A stretch of 64,000 bases of DNA, taken from Drosophila miranda (Eukaryota; Arthropoda; Insecta; Diptera; Drosophilidae). The stretch spans positions 11,452,001-11,516,000 of the forward strand of contig NC_046676.1 of the NCBI RefSeq assembly GCF_003369915.1. Reading direction: 5' to 3'. The notes beneath the pieces are model-generated. The model ran no database searches, was not told the DNA's origin, and was given only the letters and a program-made list of their open reading frames with translations. This document shows positions 48,938 to 59,858 of the stretch, in pieces. Within the stretch, counting starts at the first letter, position 1, and each line of letters begins with the position of its first letter. The translations under genes were made by a program, and so were the position numbers.

Positions 48938-51330
48938 GCAAGTATTTAAAATAAGCCAGTCAAATAGAAAATTGATTCATCAATCGGATAAAATTATGTG
49001 GGCATGGCTAAATGGTCTATATAGCTAATAATATTCGACGGAATATCATAATCGAGGAATTCCAATCCATGACGTAGAACGATTAACCTATTGTAAGGCA
49101 AGCGGGTGTTTTAATATTCAACCAAAAATAATGAAAATTAAATAATTTTAGCGCAGTTTGTTTTGTTGTTTAATTTTGCGTTCAGATGAAAGATGGCATG
49201 AATCTACAAGAAGAATTTACCATAATTGAACTATTTAAATATAGGGCGCTGAAGTGGGCTAACTTCGAAAAATAGACCTTGAATTCGTCAGTATAATTAC
49301 GGTATATTTGTAAAATCATACGTTATTTTTCGGTATATTTCTGAGGGTCAGACGGTATATTTTATAAATAAATTCCCCGGGAAAATATCCATCGTTCTAC
49401 AAGAAAAATGCTTATCGCACGAAAACATCGATAAGCGGAGACTCCTTATATCGATATTCCCAGACCCAAGTAGCACTTGCATAGCCTTTCAAATTCAAAC
49501 TTCAATCTTCTTCGCATCGTGCGGCAGAGCCCGACTCTTGACAGAAAAAAAAATCAGAAACCTAGTCACTTTCGACTTAACAGTTGTAAATTATATTATC
49601 AAATAATTTAAAATCGCTCAGATATTAGTCGGTGACTGAACAAAAATTTGCGTTTCGAATTCAAATCGACGCGCTAACAAGACCAAGGAAAAGATAACTA
49701 AAGCGTCGCTTCGTGTGTGTTAATTGTATATTTGTTTAAAAACCCAGTCAAAATGGTCGGCCCAAAGAAAATGCGCGTGGATGAGGTAAGTTTTGTTGCA
49801 TGCGAAGATATCGATAGGTGATACCCCATAGAAGCGGTGTGGAGGAAAGAAGTTTGAACAGAGTGGCAAGGCCAAAATTTAAGGGGAAAAGGTTAGCGAA
49901 GAGTGGCGCCACCTGGACCTGCAGAGTAAGAGTTCCGCGCGCTCTCCGGAGCCTTTATGAGAGAAGATTTCCGATCTCATCCCATAACGGAGTCCCGAAG
50001 CCAACTCACCCATACCCCAAAGAAAAGAGAGCCGCCAGCAGCCCGAATCAGGCCATGCCCTTGAACCTAGTTCAAGGGCGATAGAAGAGAGCGATGGGGA
50101 TCAGCGGCCCGGGAGCATTAAACAGAGCAGCTAAGCCAAGAGGGGGTTCAGAGAAAGAAATTCCCGCAACGGAGGAGCATGCGCGCCGGACATAGTGATC
50201 TAGTGATTTTTTTTTGTTCTGAAAGAAAAAGTGAGTGGGATGAGGATGGAGTAGTGGCCATCACCCTGGAAAAAAAAGATAAATAAATCCGTGATTCCAG
50301 GGGATTCAGATCAGTGAGAGACCAGGAACCAGGACTAGCGGGACGGGAAAGAGACCCAAGAGCATAAGAGTGAGTCCGCTCCAAAGGGGGGAGTAAAGAA
50401 ACCCCAAATTTATTTTTTTTGTTGGCCAATCCGTAGGGAATAGGTCACAGCTCCGCCATCCTGGCTTGCTTTTTGCTGGGCTCGAAGGCACAATCCTAGC
50501 CACGTAGAGCGGGTCCCTCGCCCATTTAGGGAGAAAAAAAAGCATCAATTAACTTATTTACTCCCATTATTTATTTTTGTTAGACGTCTCCATTTATATG
50601 TATATGTTAATCCCCTAATTTAAGTCCGCCCATATTATATCTATATATAACTTATTTATATTTATTATATTAATTATTTCTATTTATCTATTTATTTATT
50701 AACCGCCCGTAATGATAAGATGAAGGGGGAATGAATAGGCAGGCTTAGTGTAGCGATGATACCGTGTAAAAGTAGGAAATTGAAGTGAAAATTATAACGA
50801 AGAAAATGAATTGCTAAGCATTTCATATGGGGGGGAAGAGGAGCCACAGCAACGAGAGGGTTAGGCTGCTGCACATGGGAGGGAGATCCAAAACGTTGTT
50901 ATTCAGATCTCAGGTAGGGTGGGTACGTCAGGGGTAAAAACATCGACACCTTGACCTGGTCCACGTCTGTGTTGAAGGAAGTTACTGTAATGTTGTTTGT
51001 CGAGTAGAGTCCGTTTGCATTTTTTTTGTCGGTTACTTTCGTTGTTTCAATTTGTTCGAGATGTCCAATTAGTTGGTATATTGTGCGACCTGAGGGCTTG
51101 GGAAGTACCCAGCCCTGGGATGACTGGCTAGCCGGCCTTGCCCCGAAGAAAAAAAAAGGTTCGTAACAGTTTTCTAATGTTTAATAATTTTCATAGCGAC
51201 ATGATTGAAAAGGGCCGATAGCGACGCAGGGACGCCATTGCTGCATCGGCAGCAAAGATCAGAAGGGAACTATCCGACTATCCTCTTTCGTTTTTTTTTT
51301 TACCATTTTCGCTAAAACCTCGTTTTACGC
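48938..51330 (+). repeat. CycB promoter/exon 1 unit 4, with solo LTR
   Basis: Exon 1 at 49753-49785 reads MVGPKKMRVDE, with donor GTAAG at 49786. Intron 1 is interrupted by the LTR at 49794. The unit ends at ...GTTTTACGC joined directly to CAGTCAAATAG of unit 5, so about 33 bp around the usual boundary are missing. Confidence 0.92.
49794..51168. mobile_element. solo LTR in CycB intron 1, unit 4
   Basis: 1375 bp beginning TGTTGC and ending GTAACA, with a 4-bp duplication GTTT on both sides (49790-49793, 51169-51172). Removing it restores the intron sequence of the other units. TG...CA ends, imperfect terminal inverted repeats and 4-bp duplications fit a gypsy-type retrotransposon LTR left after LTR-LTR recombination. 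No internal coding region is present; open frames within it match nothing known. Orientation and family not determined. Confidence 0.75.
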
Positions 51331-53715
51331 CAGTCAAATAGAAAATTGATTCATCAATCGGATAAAATTATGTGGGCATGGCTAAATGGTCTATATAGCT
51401 AATAATATTCGACGGAATATCATAATCGAGGAATTCCAATCCATGACGTAGAACGATTAACCTATTGTAAGCCAAGCGGGTGTTTTAATATTCAACCGAA
51501 AATAATGAAAATTAAATAATTTTAGCGCAGTTTGTTTTGTTCTTTAATTTTGCGTTCAGATGAAAGATGGCATGAATCTACAAGAAGAATTTACCATAGT
51601 TGAACTATTTAAATATAGGACGCTGAAGTGGGCTAACTTCGAAAAATATACCTTGAATTCGTCAGTATAATTACGGTATATTTGTAAAATCATACGGTAT
51701 TTTTCGGTATATTTCTGAGGGTCAGACGGTATATTTTATAAATAAATTCCCCGGGAAAATATCATCGTTCTACAAGAAGAATGCTTATCGCACGAAAACA
51801 TCGATAAGCGGAGACTCCTTATATCGATATTCCCAGACCCAAGTAGCACTTGCATAGCCTTTCAAATTCAAACTTCAATCTTCTTCGCATCGTGCGGCAG
51901 AGCCCGACTCTTGACAGAAAAAAAAATCAGAAACCTAGTCACTTTCGACTTAACAGTTGTAAATTATATTATCAAATAATTTAAAATCGCTCAGATATTA
52001 GTCGGTGACTGAACAAAAATTTGCGTTTCGAATTCAAATCGACGCGCTAACAAGACCAAGGAAAAGATAACTAAAGCGTCGCTTCATGTGTTAATTGTAT
52101 ATTTGTTTAAAAGCCCAGTCAAAATGGTCGGCCCAAAGAAAATGCGCGTGGATGAGGTAAGTTTTGTTGCATGCGAAGATATCGATAGGTGATACCCCAT
52201 AGAAGCGGTGTGGAGGAAAGAAGTTTGAACAGAGTGGCAAGGCCAAAATTTAAGGGGAAAAGGTTAGCGAAGAGTGGCGCCACCTGGACCTGGAGAGTGA
52301 GAGTTCCGCGCGCTCTCCGGAGCCGTTATGAGAGAAGATTTCCGATCTCATCCCATAACGGAGTCCCGAAGCCAACTCACCCATACCCCAAAGAAAAGAG
52401 AGCCGCCAGCAGCCCGAATCAGGCCATGCCCTTGAACCTAGTTCAAGGGCGATAGAAGAGAGAGCGATGGGGATCAGCGGCCCGGGAGCATTAAACAGAG
52501 CAGCTAAGCCAAGAGGGGGTTCAGAGAAAGAAATTCCCGCAACGGAGGAGCATGCGCGCCGGACATAGTGATCTAGTGATTTTTTTTGTTCTGAAAGAAA
52601 AAGTGAGTGGGATGAGGATGGAGTAGTGGCCATCACCCTGGAAAAAAAAGATAAATAAATCCGTGATTCCAGGGGATTCAGATCAGTGAGAGACCAGGAA
52701 CCAGGACTAGCGGGACGGGAAAGAGACCCAAGAGCATAAGAGTGAGTCCGCTCCAAAGGGGGGAGTAAAGAAACCCCAAATTTATTTTTTTTGTTGGCCA
52801 ATCCGTAGGGAATAGGTCACAGCTCCGCCATCCTGGCTTGCTTTTTGCTGGGCTCGAAGGCACAATCCTAGCCACGTAGAGCGGGTCCCTCGCCCATTTA
52901 GGGAGAAAAAAAAGCATCAATTAACTTATTTACTCCCATTATTTATTTTTGTTAGACGTCTCCATTTATATGTATATGTTAATCCCCTAATTTAAGTCCG
53001 CCCATATTATATCTATATGTAACTTATTTATATTTATTATATTAATTATTTCTATTTATCTATTTATTTATTAACCGCCCGTAATGATAAGATGAAGGGG
53101 GAATGAATAGGCAGGCTTAGTGTAGCGATGATACCGTGTAAAAGTAGGAAATTGAAGTGAAAATTATAACGAAGAAAATGAATTGCTAAGCATTTCATAT
53201 GGGGGGGAAGAGGAGCCACAGCAACGAGAGGGTAAGGCTGCTGCACATGGGAGGGAGATCCAAAACGTTGTTATTCAGATCTCAGGTAGGGTGGGTACGT
53301 CAGGGGTAAAAACATCGACACCTTGACCTGGTCCACGTCTGTGTTGAAGGAAGTTACTGTAATGTTGTTTGTCGAGTAGAGTCCGTTTGCATTTTTTTTG
53401 TCGGTTACTTTCGTTGTTTCAATTTGTTCGAGATGTCCAATTAGTTGGTATATTGTGCGACCTGAGGGCTTGGGAAGTACCCAGCCCTGGGATGACTGGC
53501 TAGCCGGCCTTGCCCCGAAGAAAAAAAAAGGTTCGTAACAGTTTTCTAATATTTAATAATTTTCATAGCGACATGATTGAAAAGGGCCGATAGCGACGCA
53601 GGGACGCCATTGCTGCATCGGCAGCAAAGATCAGAAGGGAACTATCCGACTATCCTCTTTCGTTTTTTTTTTTACCATTTTCGCTAAAACCTCGTTTTAC
53701 GCAAAATACAATAAT
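51331..53715 (+). repeat. CycB promoter/exon 1 unit 5, with solo LTR
   Basis: Exon 1 at 52124-52156 (MVGPKKMRVDE), donor GTAAG at 52157. It carries the 13-bp insertion shared with units 2-4. The 5' end is truncated at the abnormal junction with unit 4. Confidence 0.92.
52165..53540. mobile_element. solo LTR in CycB intron 1, unit 5
   Basis: Same element, same insertion point and same GTTT duplication as in unit 4; 1376 bp with few differences. Confidence 0.75.
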
Positions 53716-56113
53716 AGCAAGTATTTAAAATAAGCCAGTCAAATAGAAAATTGATTCATCAATCGGATAAAATTATGTGGGCATGGCTAAATGGTCTATA
53801 TAGCTAATAATATTCGACGGAATATCATAATCGAGGAATTCCAATCCATGACGTAGAACGATTAACCTATTGTAAGCCAAGCGGGTGTTTTAATATTCAA
53901 CCGAAAATAATGAAAATTAAATAATTTTAGCGCAGTTTGTTTTGTTCTTTAATTTTGCGTTCAGATGAAAGATGGCATGAATCTACAAGAAGAATTTACC
54001 ATAGTTGAACTATTTAAATATAGGACGCTGAAGTGGGCTAACTTCGAAAAATATACCTTGAATTCGTCAGTATAATTACGGTATATTTGTAAAATCATAC
54101 GGTATTTTTCGGTATATTTCTGAGGGTCAGACGGTATATTTTATAAATAAATTCCCCGGGAAAATATCCATCGTTCCGCTTATCGCACGAAAACATCGAT
54201 AAGCGGAGACTCCTTATATCGATATTCCCAGACCCAAGTAGCACTTGCATAGCCTTTCAAATTCAAACTTCAATCTTCTTCGCATCGTGCGGCAGAGCCC
54301 GACTCTTGACAGAAAAAAAAATCAGAAACCTAGTCACTTTCGACTTAACAGTTGTAAATTATATTATCAAATAATTTAAAATCGCTCAGATATTAGTCGG
54401 TGACTGAACAAAAATTTGCGTTTCGAATTCAAATCGGCGCGCTAACAAGACCAAGGAAAAGATAACTAAAGCGTCGCTTCATGTGTGTTAATTGTATATT
54501 TGTTTAAAAGCCCAGTCAAAATGGTCGGCCCAAAGAAAATGCGCGTGGATGAGGTAAGTTTTGTTGCATGCGAAGATATCGATAGGTGATACCCCATAGA
54601 AGCGGTGTGGAGGAAAGAAGTTTGAACAGAGTGGCAAGGCCAAAATTTAAGGGGAAAAGGTTAGCGAAGAGTGGCGCCACCTGGACCTGGAGAGTGAGAG
54701 TTCCGCGCGCTCTCCGGAGCCGTTATGAGAGAAGATTTCCGATCTCATCCCATAACGGAGTCCCGAAGCCAACTCACCCATACCCCAAAGAAAAGAGAGC
54801 CGCCAGCAGCCCGAATCAGGCCATGCCCTTGAACCTAGTTCAAGGGCGATAGAAGAGAGAGCGATGGGGATCAGCGGCCCGGGAGCATTAAACAGAGCAG
54901 CTAAGCCAAGAGGGGGTTCAGAGAAAGAAATTCCCGCAACGGAGGAGCATGCGCGCCGGACATAGTGATCTAGTGATTTTTTTTTTGTTCTGAAAGAAAA
55001 AGTGAGTGGGATGAGGATGGAGTAGTGGCCATCACCCTGGAAAAAAAAGATAAATAAATCCGTGATTCCAGGGGATTCAGATCAGTGAGAGACCAGGAAC
55101 CAGGACTAGCGGGACGGGAAAGAGACCCAAGAGCATAAGAGTGAGTCCGCTCCAAAGGGGGGAGTAAAGAAACCCCAAATTTATTTTTTTTGTTGGCCAA
55201 TCCGTAGGGAATAGGTCACAGCTCCGCCATCCTGGCTTGCTTTTTGCTGGGCTCGAAGGCACAATCCTAGCCACGTAGAGCGGGTCCCTCGCCCATTTAG
55301 GGAGAAAAAAAAGCATCAATTAACTTATTTACTCCCATTATTTATTTTTGTTAGACGTCTCCATTTATATGTATATGTTAATCCCCTAATTTAAGTCCGC
55401 CCATATTATATCTATATATAACTTATTTATATTTATTATATTAATTATTTCTATTTATCTATTTATTTATTAACCGCCCGTAATGATAAGATGAAGGGGG
55501 AATGAATAGGCAGGCTTAGTGTAGCGATGATACCGTGTAAAAGTAGGAAATTGAAGTGAAAATTATAACGAAGAAAATGAATTGCTAAGCATTTCATATG
55601 GGGGGGAAGAGGAGCCACAGCAACGAGAGGGTAAGGCTGCTGCACATGGGAGGGAGATCCAAAACGTTGTTATTCAGATCTCAGGTAGGGTGGGTACGTC
55701 AGGGGTAAAAACATCGACACCTTGACCTGGTCCACGTCTGTGTTGAAGGAAGTTACTGTAATGTTGTTTGTCGAGTAGAGTCCGTTTGCATTTTTTTTGT
55801 CGGTTACTTTCGTTGTTTCAATTTGTTCGAGATGTCCAATTAGTTGGTATATTGTGCGACCTGAGGGCTTGGGAAGTACCCAGCCCTGGGATGACTGGCT
55901 AGCCGGCCTTGCCCCGAAGAAAAAAAAAGGTTCGTAACAGTTTTCTAATGTTTAATAATTTTCATAGCGACATGATTGAAAAGGGCCGATAGCGACGCAG
56001 GGACGCCATTGCTGCATCGACAGCAAAGATCAGAAGGGAACTATCCGACTTTCTTCTTTCGTTTTTTTTTACCATTTTCGCTAAAACCTAGTTTTACGCA
56101 AAATACAATAATA
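53716..56113 (+). repeat. CycB promoter/exon 1 unit 6, with solo LTR
   Basis: Exon 1 at 54521-54553 (MVGPKKMRVDE), donor GTAAG at 54554. It lacks the 13-bp insertion, so the 10-bp inverted repeat is intact, as in units 1 and 7. Confidence 0.92.
54562..55939. mobile_element. solo LTR in CycB intron 1, unit 6
   Basis: Third copy of the LTR at the same intron position, 1378 bp, nearly identical to that of unit 5. Confidence 0.75.
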
Positions 56114-56572
56114 GCAAGTATTTAAAATAAGCCAGTCAAATAGAAAATTGATTCATCAATCGGATAAAATTATGTGGGCATGGCTAAATGGTCTATATAG
56201 CTAATAATATTCGACGGAATATCATAATCGAGGAATTCCAATCCATGACGTAGAACGATTAACCTATTGTAAGCCAAGCGGGTGTTTTAATATTCAACCG
56301 AAAATAATGAAAATTAAATAATTTTAGCGCAGTTTGTTTTGTTGTTTAATTTTGCGTTCAGATGAAAGATGGCATGAATCTACAAGAAGAATTTACCATA
56401 CTTGAACTATTTAAATATAGGGCGCTGAAGTGGGCTAACTTCGAAAAATATACCTTGAATTCGTCAGTATGATTACGGTATATTTGTAAAATCATACGGT
56501 ATTTTTCGGTATATTTCTGAGGGTCAGACGGTATATTTTATAAATAAATTCCCCGGGAAAATATCCATCGTT

Positions 56573-56603
56573 CCGCTTATCGCACGAAAACATCGATAAG
56601 CGG
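56573..56603. promoter_or_regulatory. 10-bp perfect inverted repeat in CycB promoter
   Basis: CCGCTTATCG (56573-56582) and CGATAAGCGG (56594-56603) around an 11-bp spacer. The right arm contains ATCGATAA, a near-match to the DRE. Arms are 10 bp in units 1, 6 and 7 and shortened by the insertion in units 2-5. Confidence 0.5.
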
Positions 56604-56613
56604 AGACTCCTTA

Positions 56614-56621
56614 TATCGATA
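56614..56621. promoter_or_regulatory. DRE (TATCGATA) in CycB promoter
   Basis: Exact DREF consensus about 300 bp upstream of the ATG. DREF drives many Drosophila proliferation genes. The site is retained in all seven units. A nearby TTTCAAATTCAAA (56659-56671) holds two reverse TTTGAA motifs, like the CHR of cell-cycle promoters; that link is weaker. Confidence 0.55.
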
Positions 56622-56917
56622 TTCCCAGACCCAAGTAGCACTTGCATAGCCTTTCAAATTCAAACTGCAATCTTCTTCGCATCGTGCGGCAGAGCCCGAC
56701 TCTTGACAGAAAAAAAAATCAGAAACCTAGTCACTTTCGACTTAACAGTTGTAAATTATATTATCAAATAATTTAAAATCGCTCAGATATTAGTCGGTGA
56801 CTGAACAAAAATTTGCGTTTCGAATTCAAATCGACGCGCTAACAAGACCAAGGAAAAGATAACTAAAGCGTCGCTTCGTGTGTGTTAATTGTATATTTGT
56901 TTAAAAACCCAGTCAAA

Positions 56918-59075
56918 ATGGTCGGCCCATTGAAAACGCGCGGGGATGAGGTAAGTTTTCTAATGTTTAATAATTTTCATAGCGACATGATAGAAAAGGG
57001 CCGATAGCGACGCAGGGACGCCATTGCTGCATCGGCAGCAAAGATCAGAAGGGAATGAGGGAATAGAGTGCGTTAGTGTGAAGAGGGGAAGAGAGAGAGA
57101 GAGAGAGAGAGAGGGTGAGAATGTTCCGTTTGTCAATCGCTTTGTTGTTTTTTCCATGCCAGCCGCGGGTGCATTTTGGCGCACTTTTACAATTGCGGTA
57201 CTTTTACCGCTTATCACTCTAGTATTACCCACTAAATCTCGGAGTATTACGGTTCTTTGCAAAAATGGCCGCCGGCCATTGCCATTTAATGTATTTTTGT
57301 AAATGGATATAAATTTTTTTTGTAGAATGCCTCGGAGAATATAAACCAGGGCCAACTTAAGAAATTGACAGTGCCTTCAAATGAGGCAACCACAAAACGT
57401 CCTGCTTTGGGCGATCTGCAGAACCGCGGGTTGAACCGCGCCGTTGCCGCCAAAGATGTGGCCCAGAAAGAGTAAGTGCAGCTCCCATTCCAGTGCAACC
57501 GCTTGCTTATTGCGCACCGCTTCGATTCTCCTTGCAGATTGAAAGAATCGAAGCTGCCGAAAGTGTTGCGCAACGCCAAGGCCCGCGTGGACACGCACTG
57601 GAAGAAGCAGCCCGTGGGTGCCAGCAATGTCAACGGTGCCGTGCTGGCCAAGCCCACTGAGGGTGGAGTGGCGGCACTGCTGCGCGCCAACTCTGTACGC
57701 ACCCATACCGCCCCCTCGGGTGTTCTGCTCACCCGTCAGGTCTCGGCCAGCACCCTGATCCGTGGCGACAAGGCGGCCGCTGAGGCGACCAGCAAGCGTA
57801 AGTATCGATTGCCAATCAAGTCCAAGACCATATCCCAATCCCAAACAGTTACAGTCAAGCCAAAGTCGGAGACCGGCTCCAGCGATCAGGTAAATGCGCC
57901 TGAACCCACATTCCGTCGCGAGGACAGCAATCTGTCCAAGAAATCCCTGACCAAGCTGCGGGCTGCAATGAGCAAACCAGTGATGGGTTTGGCCGGTGTG
58001 AAGAAGGAGCCATCTGTGGCCATCAAGAAGGATGTCATCGGTCTGGTCAGGAGCGAAAGCACCGTCAGGGGTGCCATACTGAAGCCATCGACAACCATTC
58101 AGCCTTCAATGTCCTTGTCCAGCAAGCGATTTGCCGGCATCGAAGACATCGATGCCCACGACAAGGATAACCTCGTGCTCGTTTCAGAGTATGTCAACGA
58201 AATCTACGACTATCTGTACAAGTTGGAGATCGAGCAGCCGATTCACAACGATCACTTGGCCGGGCAGAAGGAGGTCTCCCACAAGATGCGCGCAGTGCTA
58301 ATCGACTGGATCAACGAGGTGCACTTGCAATTCCATCTGGCTGCCGAGACCTTCCAGCTGGCCGTGGCTATCATCGATCGCTATCTGCAGGTGGTCAAGG
58401 ATACGAAGCGCAGCAATCTGCAGCTGGTGGGCGTGACGGCCCTCTTCATCGCCACCAAATACGAGGAGCTCTTCCCGCCAGCCATTAACGACTTTGTCTT
58501 CATTACCGATGACACCTACTCGGCCCGGGAGATCCGCATGATGGAGCTACAGATTTTCAAGGCCATCGATTGTAATCTGTCGCGTCCGCTCCCGATAAGT
58601 TTCCTTCGGCGCTACTCAAAGGCCGCTGGGGCAGAGGATGAGCACCATGCCATGTCAAAGTATTTTGTAGAATTGACTTTGGTCGACTACGATATGGCTA
58701 GCTATAAGCCGTCAGAGGTGGGTTCGGCACACAGACTTCAATCATGTAATGTCATAATGTTTTCCATGCTTCTTTCAGATTGCAGCAGCCTCGCTGTTTC
58801 TGGCGCTCCACTTGCTCAATGGCAACTACCGTGCCAGCACTGGCTTCGACGACGAGCACTGGACACCGACGCTGGCCCACTACTCTCGCTACACGGCCAC
58901 GCACTTGAGACCCATCACTCGACAGATCGCCAAGCTGGCGCGCGATGCACCACAGGCCAAGCTGAAGGCCATCTACAACAAGTACCAGGGACAAAAGTTC
59001 CAGAAGATCGCGCTCAGAATCGAGCTGAGCGGCCCCCTGATGGACTCCATTGTGGGCCAGAGCCTGAAGAAGTAG
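56918..59075 (+). CDS. CycB: Cyclin B
   Basis: Mitotic B-type cyclin, partner of Cdk1, driving entry into mitosis and destroyed by APC/C. Coding exons are 56918-56950, 57326-57471, 57538-57797, 57849-58717 and 58779-59075. That gives 534 residues, close to the 530 of D. melanogaster. The 51-bp piece 57798-57848 has GTAAGT...CAG ends and is in frame, so retaining it would add 17 residues; splicing it gives the better alignment. The destruction box is RPALGDLQN at residues 36-44, encoded by exon 2. The cyclin box includes MRAVLIDWINEVHLQFHLAA and YLQVVKDTKRSNLQLVGVTA, followed by the C-terminal cyclin fold ending IVGQSLKK. Exon 1 supplies only MVGPLKTRGDE, so any of the seven first exons would yield a full cyclin. 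Intron 1 (56951-57325) has a (GA)n tract at 57091-57113. Confidence 0.96.
57091..57113. repeat. (GA)n tract in CycB intron 1
   Basis: Uninterrupted GA dinucleotides on the sense strand; such tracts bind GAGA factor in Drosophila, but no role is shown here. Confidence 0.7.
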
Positions 59076-59858
59076 TCTGGGCCCACTTCACATCCCCTCA
59101 CAAATGCCCCCAAATATTTAGTTTAGTTTAATTTGTTTTCATTTTTAAATTTTTAGCGTATTCCTATATTTTCGTTCGTTTATACGTTTCGTGTAAGTTT
59201 GTGTAAGACCAGAAGTTCATGTCCCCTACACTTATAATAATCATAGAAAATCAGGGTCCCTTTGCTGTGCGTCCCGCGTTTGTGTCATGGCCGCCCCGAT
59301 GCGATCAACGACAAAGGCATTCTTCACTTGATTATGGTTCGGTTCCTCCAACTCGAGCGGCTGCTTCAGCCCCTTGGCTAGGTGGCCGCTGAGTGGGAGG
59401 GATCTTGAACCGGAACTGGAACTCCTGCTCCTCCCCCTAAGGGCACACCTCTAGAGTGAGAGAGAATGGACGAGCACAAACAGCAATACACAATACACAA
59501 GGACACTGAGAGCCAGGTGTGTGAGTGGGCAACGAGTACATTTGCTGGCTGAACATATCGGCGTTGTCTCTCAAAGTACATATACCGTCTAATATATTAT
59601 ACCCATGCGATAGACTATTTTTTTGATTCAATTTGTATTAGAGTTTAAATTAAATTGGAAATTGTGTTCGTTTAATGCATTAAATATATGTAAATCCAAA
59701 AAATTGTGCAAAAATATATTCTTCCAAATCCTGAGCTGCGACTTTATAATCTAGGCATTATATATGTAATCGATTTCGCACAACTAACAAATTATTTAAT
59801 TGCATAATTTAAGCAAGGAATAACACAATTCTTTCCAGCGAATGTCGTGGCAAATAAA
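59076..59858 (+). other. CycB 3'UTR region
   Basis: Non-coding stretch after the CycB stop. The first clean AATAAA is at 59853-59858, implying a 3'UTR of about 0.8 kb. In D. melanogaster, CycB mRNA is localised and repressed through a long 3'UTR by Nanos/Pumilio. A near-match to the Pumilio site, TGTAAATC, lies near 59690, but no exact consensus was confirmed. Confidence 0.5.
59853..59858 (+). terminator. poly(A) signal candidate for CycB
   Basis: AATAAA followed by T/GT-rich sequence (AGTTTTGTATTGT). Confidence 0.45.

Larger units (their letters stand above)
56114..57054 (+). repeat. CycB promoter/exon 1 unit 7 (attached to the gene)
   Basis: The last unit. Exon 1 at 56918-56950 reads MVGPLKTRGDE. 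Similarity to the other units stops in intron 1 after AGATCAGAAGGGAA (about 57054), which defines the right breakpoint of the duplicated segment. From there the normal intron continues to exon 2. No LTR here. Confidence 0.93.

Noticed and set aside
52250..52801. 183-residue and similar open frames inside the LTR copies
   Set aside because: They vary between the three copies through small indels, carry no recognisable domain and lie in non-coding LTR sequence.
30671..57054. Seven complete CycB genes
   Set aside because: Only exon 1 and upstream DNA are repeated; exons 2-5 occur once, at 57326-59075.
29815..57054. CRISPR-like or satellite array
   Set aside because: Units are about 1 kb or more, contain a gene's 5' end, and have no short repeat-spacer pattern.
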